64,000 nucleotides of DNA from Macrolepiota albuminosa (GCA_027475525.1 JAMWFC010000117.1:3582183-3646182); one strand, 5' to 3'. Positions 21,201-32,323 are shown, counted from the first letter of the stretch. The notes: generated by a model from the sequence alone, not told the origin. Program-made: numbers and translations.

Positions 21201-22811
21201 TACCGGGAGGCCATGGCGAGCGATAACGCCGCCGAATGGCACAAAGCGATGGTAGAAGAGATGAACTCGCTCAAAAACAACGGCACCTGGCGCGCCGTGT
21301 ACCTACCTGTCGGACGGAAGGCTATCGGGTCTAGGTGGGTATTCAAGGTGAAACACTTACCAGATGGTGCGATAGAACGCTTTAAAGCTCGGCTAGTGGC
21401 CCAAGGCTTTAGCCAGCGGCCAGGACTCGACTTCGACGAAACGTTTGCTCCGACGGCACGCTGGGCCGCAGTGCGCACAGTCCTAGCCTTGGCTGCAGTC
21501 AAAGACATGCACCTCGAATCTGTGGACGTATCCTCGGCATTCCTGCACGGCGTTATTGATACGGACCTCTACATGAAATTCCCAGAAGGTTTTCCAGAGG
21601 AGGTGCCGCCTGATGTGCAGCGCAAACCAGGTGAAGGTGATGCGTGTGCTAAGCTTGAAAAAGGTATATACGGTCTACGACAGGGTGCAAATCTTTGGAA
21701 TAGGCGTCTACATGAAGTTCTCGTCAAGCTGAACTTCACCCGCATCACGTCGGACCCCTGTGTCTATGTGTACCTCAGGGAGGGCGTCCGAATCATCATC
21801 CCGATTCATGTTGATGACATGACCCTTGCGTCGAAATCGCGTGCAGCAATCCTCGCAGTAATTGGTGAATTGCGCCAGTTTTTCAAACTTCGCCACCTTG
21901 GTCCGACCACGGGCCTCCTAGGAGTCGTTGTCACACGCGATCGTGCCCGTCGCAAGCTTTGGATCGATCAAAAGGCGTATGCTGTGGAGCTTCTCTCTCG
22001 CTTTAACATGCTCGACTGTAAGGCAGTTACGACGCCGCTCGACTCTGGAGCCCGTCTCTCGAAAGCGGATTCACCACAGACACCTGAGGAGCTTGAGGAA
22101 ATGCGCACGGTCCCGTACATCCAAGCCACAGGCGCTCTTCTATACCTTGCCATGTGCACACGCCCGGACATCGCCTATGCCGTCGGCGTATTATGTCGAT
22201 TTAACGCTTGCCCCGGACCCAAACACTGGGCGGCGGTCAAGCACTTAATAAGGTATATTAGAGGTACTCTGGACTACAGGATAGAGTACTCTGCCGAGGC
22301 AGCCTCTTCGCCCCCTTCCCCGTTCATCGCTTACGCCGATTCAGACCACGGCGGAAACCCTGACAATGGCCGTTCCACCATGGGCTGTATCCTCACGGTT
22401 GCCGGAGGCGCGGTCAGTTGGATGTCCAAACTTCAAACGATCGTCGCGCTCTCAACCACAGAGGCAGAGTTCGTAGCAGCGAGTGAAACAGGCCGAGAGC
22501 TCTGCTGGCTCCGGAACTTCCTCGCTGACATAGGAACCCCTCAGTCGACGCCGCTTACCCTCAACCTTGACAATCAATCCGCCATACTGGTTTCGAAGCA
22601 GCCGGAGCACATGGGAAGACTAAAACACCTCGACCGCCACTGGTTCTGGCTCCGACAGGCTGTCTACGACGGCAAGATCAGACCAGTCTACATTCCAACT
22701 GCTGATATGGCGGCCGATCTTCTGACCAAACCGCTGCCCCGCGATACGGTCGATAAACTTCGCAGAAAAATGGGCATTGTAGGAGAATTCTCTAGGGGTG
22801 AGCTTCAGTGA
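18291..22811 (+). CDS. Copia Gag-Pol polyprotein, 1506 aa
   Basis: The polyprotein supplies Gag, protease, integrase, RT and RNase H for retrotransposition. Domains in Copia order are: Gag about 1-220; zinc knuckle CYLCDREHKITDC near 233; protease WNTDSGATSSMTPH near 313; GAG-pre-integrase RRMCHLGADRLERL with CEPCLQGKQHRAPF near 475-515; integrase core with ITFIDDSTRWMEA, HIDKGGEY and NGVAERMNRTIEE (Asp, Asp, Glu). RT follows with GSRWVFKVKHLPDG, SVDVSSAFLHG and IPIHVDDMTLAS. RNase H has YADSDHGGNPDNGRSTMG and STTEAEFVAASE, and the end is ADLLTKPLPRD. The start is the first ATG after the PBS. There are no stops or frameshifts, and codons are CG-rich compared with the decayed elements nearby. 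Confidence 0.97.
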   Translation: MDDPSSTARSPMEKLGIIKYTEWEKAMFGRLMSVGGARIITGEEVPPLLEPNNPTSINAWNSYLLRSDRAAGEIYQWLDEGNKIHVDDIRSKPALMWAKLKEIHSKSAPNARFNSLSDLFNVRLRDNETLTQLCTRVKGTMQRIRSLRPMPTVDSDGTTRPGYTLEMLDDELCSMAMLRALPQEEYASFISSVLMLSSLTNNAVEEAFRTEEVQRTAAAEETAAAAACQIKCYLCDREHKITDCPVLQSARTHVKKDDGSSKSKKRGGRRGANAAAKATDAPKVEEGCDGPAVKAEAAVCRSSLSTASPSNTLWNTDSGATSSMTPHREWFLPDSFKSWRVPIRLANNATVYSAGKGSVRFRPRGKDQNGDPLNDVVFTDVLFVPELTNNLLSITTLAVHRGFEVTFRERKVLFSIKGELVFTALVDQTLTSYLDGETLISSPAHIQSANVSFVGPTSSAKIDRPLLHRRMCHLGADRLERLIKDDLTLDLKMSSDLPLPCICEPCLQGKQHRAPFPHVSDRASEILGRVFSDVHGPMPVGGHMSNRRWWITFIDDSTRWMEAHDMFRKSDALKAFKVYKAQAERHAEKAIKCIHIDKGGEYTSSEFIDYCKSEGIRIEYTNTATPQQNGVAERMNRTIEECVTSMLAEANLPQSFWTYALSAYRHVHNRCPTSALSHGKTPFEAYKGRKPRIGHLRVFGCAAYVLISRENRRGLEGHSLPGIFIGYPENHVGWKVYVPKTKRVIVSRDVVFDESRFPGLALTSIPQPPLHLFDRLTDLDHDATSDRDVPSVEEDVSLLDNDEPLTPLSSDDEADAPKTVGAQPEEAVGAEPDPQPTRAPRQPRPPPPPREPSQRTRIPTRGPNAGYYDAIERQKNHESPLLREPPPPPPPSPYPDEAPEQLPWGVNVGDVDEHGEQEVDLALNVDSDEALLLAGRAFVENGAELGGYGVVYANAAQVFKVGAHDTNPRSYREAMASDNAAEWHKAMVEEMNSLKNNGTWRAVYLPVGRKAIGSRWVFKVKHLPDGAIERFKARLVAQGFSQRPGLDFDETFAPTARWAAVRTVLALAAVKDMHLESVDVSSAFLHGVIDTDLYMKFPEGFPEEVPPDVQRKPGEGDACAKLEKGIYGLRQGANLWNRRLHEVLVKLNFTRITSDPCVYVYLREGVRIIIPIHVDDMTLASKSRAAILAVIGELRQFFKLRHLGPTTGLLGVVVTRDRARRKLWIDQKAYAVELLSRFNMLDCKAVTTPLDSGARLSKADSPQTPEELEEMRTVPYIQATGALLYLAMCTRPDIAYAVGVLCRFNACPGPKHWAAVKHLIRYIRGTLDYRIEYSAEAASSPPSPFIAYADSDHGGNPDNGRSTMGCILTVAGGAVSWMSKLQTIVALSTTEAEFVAASETGRELCWLRNFLADIGTPQSTPLTLNLDNQSAILVSKQPEHMGRLKHLDRHWFWLRQAVYDGKIRPVYIPTADMAADLLTKPLPRDTVDKLRRKMGIVGEFSRGELQ

Positions 22812-22838
22812 CGCTGTGGACACTACGTCAGGTGGGAG

Positions 22839-23063
22839 TGTTGAAGTTCCTACGTAATGAGAAGTGTGGCCACAGCGCACGTGACCTAGCTAGTAATTTT
22901 TCGTCCCCTAGTGCCGTCGTCTTCTTATCCTGAAGCACGACGACACTAGGTATGTATTCTTTTACTGCACTAAATACATCTTATCCTGAAGCACGACGAC
23001 ACTAGCCCGTCCGTACTCGTCTAAGTGTGACTCTGTCCCTGCTGCGCCTTATTAGCTGCAACA
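22839..23063 (+). repeat. Copia 3' LTR
   Basis: A 225-bp copy identical by eye to the 5' LTR at 17900-18124. It is preceded by the purine-rich GTCAGGTGGGAG. Confidence 0.95.
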
Positions 23064-23529
23064 CTGTGTTGGCACGGCACCTTTGACCCCGACACGCGCC
23101 CATCATCTCATCCCGATTAAGCTCCGACACGGTGCATATGGCAAGCTAGGAACACCATCGCATCTTGATCATCAATTGTGGAAAACTGAGAAAATGACTA
23201 CATCAGAAATATGCAACAAATTGCTAGTTCTGTTGATGTAATTCTCACAGGGGCCTTGCCATGATCAAGGATACGGTTCGAATGACAGATGGCAACCCAC
23301 GTCAAGCAGTATAAAACTTCAACACTGAAGCAGACATGGTGCTCAAACCTTTCGCAATGACGGTGACTGTCTCAGGAGATGTTCTTGACGCTATAATTCT
23401 TCTGGGCAATGACTTGTACATCAGTAACTTTGGGCATTAGCGTTGTACTCACACATCTTGTAGGTTTGCAATGAAGGTCAAAAACACTCAACAGAAACAT
23501 TTCGGATCAATTTCTCAGATATACTGTAG

Positions 23530-25063
23530 TTGTATTTCGTATCAGTCTTAACACTGTTGTTCTATGACTATTTTCTTACCCTTCAAGATGAGGTACGATC
23601 CCTTCTGTATAGGCATAACCTTTTACAGTAGGGTTAATTACATCAACAGGTTGAATATGCGTGGAACGGCAAGAAAACGCTAGGCAAGTTGATCATCACT
23701 TTAATGAATGCTCGGGCTTCTGTAAAATGGCTTGGTTGACAATTATTTGTAGTTTTCTGGCTATTCATCTTGGTAGGTGGATTGAACAAATGTGGCATTT
23801 GCAAAGGTCTCAGACCTATTCAGAATCGATATCTTTGTCCTATCTTTGGTGTCACTGTGATGGTTTGTAGGTTCCTTTACACTTGTCTCGCTGATAGATT
23901 CTGAGAAATCTAACATTAGCATATTTTCTCGATGCATGGACAATCGAAGTATGTTCTTTCTCCACGTATCCCAGCACTGAGATATTCCGGCATTAATAAC
24001 CTTTTGAATTGTCAGATGTTAGTTTCAAGTATTCTATGTAGGCAGTTTTTCTCAAGTCTGAATCAACAGCTGCTCTCGCTCTGATGGTTTTAAAATCCTT
24101 GGAGTATTCATCATGACGAATATTGCTGAGATCTTCTCTCTCTGCGGTAGGTTACACCTATAACTGTGCATGCAACCATTGTATGTTTACATGCACAATA
24201 GTATTTATGCCCTGCTTAGAAGGCCAAGACTGATTCTGTATGGCTCCGGATTCATGATGCTTCTGCAATCTGCATTGGCACTTTATACCGTGTCTCAAGG
24301 TTTTGGAGGGACAGATAACCCGGCAATTTTCTTGTCTGGGGTGACTTCAAATTTACCTGTTCTTCCAGACATTGATGCATTTCATAGTAAGGTAATCCAA
24401 ACAATTATAGCCACTTATCTCATATTTCTCAGTTTGTGTTGCTATTTCATCAGCAAGATCAAACCTGAAGTTTGAACCCTATTGCTCAAACCTTGAAACT
24501 TTTAACTCACTATTGTCAACAGGTTTCCAACTGGAGAAATCTGCTTATCCCTCTGTCTTGCTTTCGACGGCCTTGCTTTTATTGGCATTATCTATGGTGT
24601 TGTGAGAACATCGCAAAATATTCAGTTGAGAATGCCTATGTTAGAGGTCATCAAGCAGGATGGAATTTTGTACTTTTTTGTACTTTTCTCATCAAATCTT
24701 GTGTGGCTTATCCTCCTTCTACATGCTCGTGTGAGTAACCCTGTCCAAGAAATGCCTCGTATTATTATGGCTAATAGTCTGACTAGCCCTCACTGAAATT
24801 CTTCCACAATATGTGAGCTCAGTATTATTGCAATGACTTGTCTTAATTCCGGGTTCTTTTTCCAGGCCAGCAATGTTGTATGTACTTTTATATTTCATAA
24901 CACTCTTTTCTCACACTGTACTAGCATAGCTTCGATCATGATCAACCGAATAACTTTAAACTTGAAGAAACAGAGTCAAAAAAATGCAATAATAACATGG
25001 AGCACAGAAACATTCGAACATATTGCAGTTCAATTCAGGGAAGAAGATATGAGAGAACAATAA
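23530..25063 (+). CDS. DUF6533-like multi-pass membrane protein, multi-exon
   Basis: The product resembles the DUF6533 family of basidiomycete seven-helix membrane proteins, whose function is unknown. Exon 23530-23592 reads FYDYFLTLQDE and joins across a 57-bp intron (GTACGA...ACAG) to 23650 VEYAWNGKKTLGKLI, the family's N-terminal signature. Later exons read GVFIMTNIAEIFSLC (24094-24138), YALLRRPRLILYGSGFMMLL (from about 24200), AFDGLAFIGIIYGVV then IKQDGILYFFVLFSSNLVWL (24546-24730), PSLKFFHN, and SIMINRITLNLKK near the end (stop at 25061). The 5' exon with the start codon and some junctions could not be fixed, and the region around 23710-24080 is unclear. It may be a live gene with many short introns or a partly decayed one. 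Confidence 0.6.
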
Positions 25064-26058
25064 AGTCACTCACAAATGGGAATATATAATAGAGTATATG
25101 GGTTGCATATGCCTACATCACAACTGTATTTACCAAAGGTATAGATAAAAGATCCAATGTTTGAATTAACTTATGAGCAGCAAAAATTGGAATGGCAGTT
25201 TCGAATATGGACCTTCACATGTTTTGTTGGACAATTGTGTGCATAATTAGTGGAATATGTCCTTATCCACTTCCTCATCTGCCAGCAACAACAAATTATG
25301 TGTTATATAGTTTGCTTAGATATAATACATGATGCACATTCTTATTTAATCAATATCATGTTCCACAGCATGCTAGAACAAGGTGATGAGCAATCCAGGC
25401 TGAGTACAGAAAGCAAGAACTTGAGGGCATGGTCTTAGCACTTAGCTAACAACTGTTTGGCATTTGTTTTAGCTATAACTCAGCACTGGAGCCTCCAAAT
25501 CACATTGCATGCCAAGAGTCTCATGACTTATCACATGCTTAGTGCATGTGACCTTTCACTTTGTAGATGGCCAAAAATCAAGATGGACAGATTGAAAAGT
25601 GACAAGTAGCTTGAATACATCATTCTAATGCTTAGAAAAATAGATTTCATTTCCCAGGAAATGAAGAGTACTATTGATACAATGTCACAGCTCAGGAACA
25701 TAACAAACATCAGAAGTTGAAATAAACATCTATTAAAGGCTGAAAACTGTAAGCCTCCTGGTAGAATCAGTTCCAAAAACATCTCCCAGTACACCAAACA
25801 AAATACAGAACAGATTAAAACAAGGACCAACACATGTCATATACTCAACAACTTGCTTATATAGGCCATTGCTAGCACAGCATGTCTAAGATCTATTTGT
25901 TGACATTGTTCTACACTGACACAAGCTGCTGCTTATATAACCATCCAGATAGACAAACAGTCTAATGAATCACATGACAGCAAAAATTGAAGACATTTTT
26001 TCCACACCAACACAGGCTGCTGCTTACATGAGCATCCAGATAGACAAACAGTCTATCT
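25064..26058. other. No gene; contains a ~50-bp direct repeat
   Basis: AT-rich DNA. A block reading CTGCTGCTTATATAACCATC plus CAGATAGACAAACAGTCTA occurs at about 25927-25963 and again at about 26008-26056. The right copy runs into the TSD of solo LTR B1. Confidence 0.5.
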
Positions 26059-26063
26059 GCATC

Positions 26064-26562
26064 TGTAAGGGCGACCTCTAGAGGCTGTGGCTCAGTCACA
26101 CAGCTGGCAGAGGGAGATCCAAAGTGTATTAGAATATATACTGACAATATCAAGGTAGCTACTCACCTGGCAGAGGGAGATCCAAAGAGAACAAGTCTAG
26201 GGATTCCCTATGCCAGGTTGGACACTTCTGGGGCCTCTGAAGCATGGGAAACAACTGTACAGTACAACAAAACCTTAAAAACTCGAAAATTGCCTACACA
26301 AACACTTGTACAAATAAGGGGCAAACTCTGGCAAACTCTGGCTTATATAAGTGGTCTGGAAGCGGTGCTGAGTGGGCCCACACTTGTCTGAATGGTGGCT
26401 AAAGAACCAGAGCATCTCAAGGGCTGAGAGTAGTACTAACAGATAGTGTTGAAAGAATAGAAACAGTAAAATGAAATAATGTCAGAAGAAATAAGAGAAT
26501 GAATGGAAGGAGAGTGAAGAGATAAGGAGTGAGAAAAGGAAGAAATGAGGAGTCCCCTGACA
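26064..26562 (+). mobile_element. Solo LTR, family B, copy B1
   Basis: A 499-bp segment TGTAAGGGCG...CCCCTGACA flanked by the perfect 5-bp TSD GCATC (26059-26063 and 26563-26567). It lies inside the RT of the reverse-strand Copia, whose frame stops abruptly at 26563. Related sequences occur at 31612-32323, 50839-51158 and 59641-59970. An internal TGGCAGAGGGAGATCCAAAG is repeated twice. Confidence 0.9.
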
Positions 26563-29030
26563 GCATCATACTTATTTGCATATACCCATCTGCATCTGAT
26601 GACCTTCTTCCCCTCAGGTATTTCTGATAATGGTATGAGTTCAAAGACCTTCCTCTCCTCCATCATTTTTAGTTCCTGTGCCATGGCTGGTTCCCATAGG
26701 TTGGCCCTCCTCATAGTGTCAGCGTAGTTTGCTGAGACATAGTTGTCGTCTGTGTCACCTGCTTTGTCAAGTGCAGCAAGAAACCAAAAGCCTCTATTGC
26801 CAGGTACAATTGAGAGGGTATGTCAGTTCCCTGAGCGGCTGTCCACTTAGCTGTCAGGTAGTCAGATCAGCACAATAGTTGTGCAGTGGATGCAGGCACA
26901 ACAGAGGCAGGGGCTTGTTGTAACTCTGCACCAGGCACCAAGGCCTTGTTGGTATGGGAGGGATTGAGAGTGGTCATGGTCAGTTTATAGAGCAGTCTAT
27001 CAGTCAGGCATATCCATGGGGCAATAGGTTGGCAAAGGTGGAGAACTCCTGGTATGGCTGGGTTTGGTGGCAGTAGTACATCAGTCATCAGATCTCCACT
27101 GTCATTGTTGATAACTGTGAGAGACCTGTGACCTCTCCCCTCCTCAAAAATCATGTCATGCAAGGTGACAATTGTCCATGTCCTTTGATCATAGAGCCTG
27201 TACCCATTGTTGCAGTACTCCACAAAAGTGAGTTTGATGGATCTGGGGTCAAGTTTAGACTCCACTAACTCCTTTGATACTTTTGCAAAAGCCACTGATC
27301 CAAAGGCATGGAGGAATTTGATGTTTTGACATTTTCCAGTCCATTCCTGCTCTGGTACAAGGTCAGTGTGCCATGATGATGGGATGAGTGCCTTGGCCCA
27401 GAGTGTTTTTGAGAGTCTGCTTTTGGCTAGAAGGCAGTGGATGCCTTTGATAACAGTGCATATGCATCTCTTGGCCAGGCCATTTTGGGAGTGCACATAT
27501 GGAATGGTCATGTTCATGTGGATTCTGTGAGTTGTGTTGTATTTGATCTACTCTTTGTTGATCCATTCCTGTCCAGCATTAATCCTGACCATTCCAGTTT
27601 CCTCCCTGTCTGTTTTTCAGATGCAACATGGTAGCCTTTAAAGGCTTTGAGGGTAGTCATCACATCTTTTCTGGATAGAAAAAAGCCTGTCATGTGGGAT
27701 GTATCTCCATCTACAGCTAGCATCATGTATGATGCACCACCAAGTGAGACCACTGATGCTGGGCCCCACAGGGCAACATGCACACATTGGTTAGGTTCAG
27801 TTTTGGCTTTGACCTCAGCATCATATAGGCAGGCTGTGTGCTTCCCATAAATATAGTCTTTGCATAACCTTTTGCTTCTATATTGCCTTTCATGTTCAGA
27901 CCATCAACTAAAGCCTTGCTTGCTAGGTTTTGTATGCTTGCTATTCTCGCATGCCCAAAGCGTCTGTGCCAGATGTCAATCTCCACTGATGCATTGAGTG
28001 ATGATGCTGCCATGGCCTGCACTGTTGACTGTGCTCCTCCATTGTATGCTGTCAGAAGGTACATTCTGCCAACTCAGTTTTCAACTAACACCTCATGTCC
28101 ATGTGTGTCTTTGAATGTTACCTGCTCTGTGGCAAATATTACCAAAAATCTAGCCTCATCAAATTTACTGACCAAGATGAGGTTTGCTTCCAGGTCAGGG
28201 GTGTGAAGTGCTCTCTTGAACACCAGTTCTGATGTTTCATGCCTCGTCTTCACGGTACTCTTAACTACACTGTGGCCTACAATGCAAAAAATCCCTCCAA
28301 CTAGTGCAGAGTGGCCCTCTCTAGGTGAGGTCAATTATTTGTATTCCAAAAATACTTCTTGGTCTACAAAACAATGGTCACTCACTCCTGAGTCTGTGTA
28401 CATGGGGATTTTTGTGGTTGCTAACATGGTGGTGGGCTCTGCTTCATCTAGTTCTGGTGTAATTTTTGCCATGAGTGCATATGAGGTGTGTGAGGTAGTT
28501 GTGTCAGCCAGGTTGGCAGTTGTCTAGCTTTTCAACACTGCAATTCTTGCTAGAGCATTCTCACAGTTGCAGAAGTTCTGGAAAAATTGGCCTTCCTTCC
28601 TGCCACCTATCCAGTAGCAATTTTTGATAGTATGTCCAGTACGTTTACAGTTGATGTTTGTGCATATGAGTTTAGGCCAGGGTGGCTTTGTATTTGCTTG
28701 CATTGCTGTTGCTATGACACCAGCACTCTGCTTTTGCATTCTCAGATGTTCCTAGTGAACTGTCAGGCTGGATATAAGTGCTCAGGCCAGGTCTTCTGTT
28801 TTGGGTTGCACCAGCTTGTCTGTGGTGGATCTTGGTGCTTTTGTGGGTTCTTTTGGGTTTTTAATGCTCCCCTCAAGGTATTCTTATGTGCTACAGGTTT
28901 GTGCTGCAATCAGGACTCTGTCTCTAGAAAAGGCAAAGTTTGATCCATTAAATTGGGCATTGTCTTCTGAGAATGCTAGCAGGTTTGTGGAGTTTACAGC
29001 CAGGGATGAAATTCATGTTTGCAGTGGTAG
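26563..29030 (-). pseudogene. Copia Gag-Pol (reverse strand), decayed and interrupted
   Basis: Reading leftward from about 29000: Gag (FNGSNFAFSRDRVLIAAQ), a zinc knuckle CTNINCKRTGHTIKNC (CX4CX4HX4C) near 28660, protease YTDSGVSDHCFVDQEVF near 28400, pre-integrase WHRRFGHARIASIQNLA near 27970, and integrase pieces 26867-27783 (VDGDTSHMTGFFLSRKDV; NGLAKRCICTVI). RT begins at 26714 (MRRANLWEPAMAQELKMMEE) and ends at KYDA at the edge of solo LTR B1. Several frameshifts and stops are present, and the integrase Glu position reads AKR, a loss of the catalytic residue. RNase H and both LTRs were not found. Confidence 0.85.
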
Positions 29031-29072
29031 AGCTTTTGGGCAGTAGTAGTTTGCTAGTGTGAGCTTGTTTCT

Positions 29073-29073
<1 letters not shown>

Positions 29074-29116
<43 letters not shown>

Positions 29117-31157
29117 TTTTGCGCAAAAAGCTAACAGGGCCTATAACCTGTAAGGTAGAATAAAAACGTTGTTGTGGCTGTTATGTCAGAAATAAAATAA
29201 GGTTTGGTGGAGATGTAAAGATTAATAAATAGTCAACAAAAACACAAGGACTGCAAGCCATTGCAATCTAAGTAAACATAGTGAAATAAAAGAATAAAAT
29301 AAAACAAAAGGGATGTTCTTGGCCTGGTATAGATGCATCTCCTCTAATAACACATCTTGCACCTGTGGCAGGCATTACACAGCTTAGTTATTGCTAAGCC
29401 TCTAGTTTTCTTGCTGCACTCCTTGCCACACTTAACTCATATCTCTTCCCTTTTCCATCTAGGTGCATCTACTTGTGAGCACACTTTTTCTACCGCATAT
29501 TCCTTGCTGACTTTCCTTACCAACACTCACCTTTTCTTGTCATTTGATTTGTGATTTGTTTCCAACTTGTTCTCTGAGACCTGCCCAGGACTCCCTCAAA
29601 ACACTTAGCATGCCCAATGCATATTTATTTAGTCAGTAGCCATAAACCATGTCTGCTACTGATCAACCTTTGGGTGTCATCAAGAGACATGCTGATGTGG
29701 AGGTGTAAAAAAGGATTCAATCTGGATAGAAGAGGCATTCAATGTGGAGATATGGTTTGATATGTTGGAAAAGGTGGTAGGGAAGGAGAGGAAGATTGAA
29801 GAAGGAGATGTGATCACCTTTAGATAAGTCTCTGCTAGCATCTGTTGATTTTTTCAGAGCAAAAGAACATTGGGATGGAAGGGAGAGTAACATGGTAGAA
29901 CTGAAAATAAGGCAGCAAGCCAATTGAGAACTGTTGTTCAATCAGTTGAAAGAAAAGTGGAAGGGAAAGAAAGGATTTTGTATGTAAATTGAATAAAATA
30001 TGTATTAGTAAAGGTGAAAAATCTGATGTCAGCAATAGTACAAATATGTTGGTAGAAGGTAAAAGAAGATTGTATTTATAAAGTGCTGATATTGCAATTG
30101 CCAAGGGTTCAGGATTTATGAGGCAAGATAGGCCAAGATAAAAGGAGTGGGGAGAGCACAGTGGGAATTATATACAAGTTATATGAGCATGTCCAGTCAG
30201 AGAGTGTAATTTTGGCCATTTTTGAGAAAAGGGAGAAAACATGGTTGAGGTCTTGTTGTAAGCTATTCAGAGCAGCAGATGAGTTGAGATTAGCAATTGA
30301 TGGGATTCCAATGCCATAGAAGGATGAAGGAAGATTAAGGATTGTAGATTGGAAGTGGAAAGAGAAGCCAAGATATAAGTGGATTTTTATTGCAAGCATG
30401 TAATCAAGTTTTTGAGCATGGGCAGGGGACAGGGGTTGCAAATCAAGATATGGGTGAATTACTTGAGATAGGACAGTAATGGGAAAGGGTTTTTGAAAAT
30501 AGGGAAACACAAAGGAGTATATAAAACTTTTGACATGGAGAAATTGGAGGTCAGGCCAATTAATAGGAACCTTGAAAAACATAATGTGGTCTTGGACAAT
30601 TTTCACTGAGTTCTACTCAGTATTCATACTTGCTGGGTTATTTTGGGATATGGAGAGAATCAGGGACAAGGTTTGGCCAGCAGGAGCAAAGTTGGTGTTG
30701 AAGATGTATAAGGTGGATTTTTCCCATGCCATTTCCCATCTATATGTTGTTTGAAAGACATCTGTGAGTCTGGCATTCCAGCAAAGGTTAGGCCAGAATC
30801 TGTCAAGTAGTAAGGAATATTTATGGCTTCTATCATAGAAGGTGAGATTGTTAGGTTATCTTTGAGGGTGTGAGGTCATCCAATGTGCCATTGGTGGGTT
30901 TCAATCCTTAGAAATGAGTTAGAAGATGAAATATTATTAATACAGTGGTTTAGAAGGCTTGTAGTCAGTGTGCATTTTACTGGGGAAAGAGATCCTTCTT
31001 GCTTGGTTACTCCATCAACAGCAAATGGATCTGTAAATCTATATACTGTTTTTACTTCATAAGGAATGTGTGATTGAGCAGAGCAGTCTAGATAAATTAT
31101 TGAAGGAGGGAGATGATAAGCTATGATTGCATCATAGAAGCCCTGTGGCTTCAGCAT
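29074..31157 (-). mobile_element. 5'-truncated LINE with 40-nt poly(A) tail
   Basis: A run of 40 T (29074-29113) is the poly(A) tail of a reverse-strand insertion. Upstream on that strand, 30876-31157 reads SAQSHIPYEVKTVYRFTDPF and VDGVTKQEGSLSPVKCTL. This is a decayed version of the non-LTR RT region in which a Y/F-G-x-TDPF block is followed by a D-Q-G-x-x-x-SPL motif. A second block with broken frame follows at 30109-30606. It is inserted upstream of the remaining Copia gag. No TSD could be defined. Confidence 0.65.
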
Positions 31158-31611
31158 ATTTAACCCCTTTCACTGATAACATTGAAAAATGAACAAAGGT
31201 GGCCACGACATCAGGGCCACTATGGCCAGTCTTTCCTTTCTATCAGGGCCACCATAGCCAGTTTGCTTGCTTTGTGTGAACACACATATATATATACTCA
31301 GTATCATAGACCGCACTCTCAGTTTTGTTTACATGATCTGAGGGTGCATTACTTATCCACATATTCTATTCACAACATACTGACCAAGTACCTAGATATA
31401 CACTTACATGTATTTTGTCTAGGTATTGGTCACACCTAGGATATTTGCTGCTGCTGCATATAGATTCCAACAAAGTCTGGATCTGTGCTATGAGAGATGT
31501 CAGGTCTTGTTGTTGTACTCTGGATTGGGTTGTGACCTGAGAAGCTGGAATTATTGACTTCTTGGTAAGGTATGGGAGAAGTGTTTGGTTGAGCTATGTA
31601 AAAGGCAAGTT
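31158..31611 (-). other. LTR-like leader and Gag fragment
   Basis: On the reverse strand 31450-31560 reads SQVTTQSRVQQQDLTSLIAQ, a Gln-rich Gag-like N-terminus directly downstream of the reverse LTR B copy. So it is probably the start of the internal region of the family-B element. Left of it, a TATA-containing block (TATATATATA near 31290) and a duplicated ATCAGGGCCAC(T/C)AT(G/A)GCCAG (about 31217 and 31245) look like U3 sequence of another LTR, without clear borders. Confidence 0.4.
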
Positions 31612-32323
31612 GGCACAGGGAACTCCTCATTTCTTCCTTTTTTCACTTCCTATTCCTTCACTCTCCTTTCATTCATTTCCTTATTTCTTCTATCATTCTC
31701 TTATTTTGCTGTTTCTATTCTCTCAACACTATCTGTTAGTACTACTTTCAGCCTTTGAGGTGCTTTGGTTCCTTAGCTATCATTCAGACAAGTGTGGGCC
31801 CTTCAGCACTGCTTCCAGACTGCTTATATAAGCCGGAGTTTGCCTTTCTGACTTCCAAAGTCCGGAGTTTTCCTGCCTTGTTTGTACAGTTGTTTATTTA
31901 GGCAATTTTCGAGTTTTTAAGGTTTTGTTGTACTGTACAGTTGTTTCCCATGCTTCAGAGGCCCCAGAAGCATCCAACCTGGCATAGGGAATCCCTAGAC
32001 TTGTTCTCTTTGGATCTCCCTCTGCCAGGTGAGTAGTTATTATGATATTGTCAGTATATACTCTAATACACTTTGGATCTCCCTCTGCCAGCTGTGTGAC
32101 TGAGCCATATAAGCAGTCTGGAAGTGGTGCTGAAGGGCCCACACTTGTCTGAATGGTAGCTAAAGAACCAGAGCATCTCAAGAGCTGAGAGTAGTACTAA
32201 CAGATAGTGTTGAAAAAATAGAAACAGTAAAATGAAATAATGTCAGAAGAAATAAGAGAATGAATAAAGGGAGAGTGAAGAGATAAGGAGTGAGAAAAGG
32301 AAGAAATGAGGAGTCCCCTGACA
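31612..32323. mobile_element. Two LTR-B copies joined in inverted orientation
   Basis: 31612-32106 matches LTR B in reverse orientation, lacking its first ~25 bp. At 32107 the sequence switches to the forward strand of the same LTR from its middle (ATATAAGCAGTCTGG) and runs to the LTR end CCCCTGACA at 32323. The switch point is sharp. The right end truncates the RT of the second reverse Copia. Confidence 0.8.

Larger units (their letters stand above)
17900..23063 (+). mobile_element. Complete, apparently intact Copia retrotransposon
   Basis: A 5164-bp element with 225-bp LTRs (17900-18124 and 22839-23063) that look identical, starting TGTTGAAG and ending GCAACA. The TSD is CTGTG (17895-17899 and 23064-23068). 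The primer-binding site follows the 5' LTR (GGTTATGGGCCC, 18125-18136) and a polypurine tract GGTGGGAG precedes the 3' LTR. A single 1506-codon ORF fills the inside. Identical LTRs and an unbroken ORF imply a very recent, potentially autonomous copy. Confidence 0.96.

Noticed and set aside
29074..29113. 40-T run as a simple microsatellite
   Set aside because: It lies directly next to reverse-strand LINE sequence at the position of its poly(A) tail.
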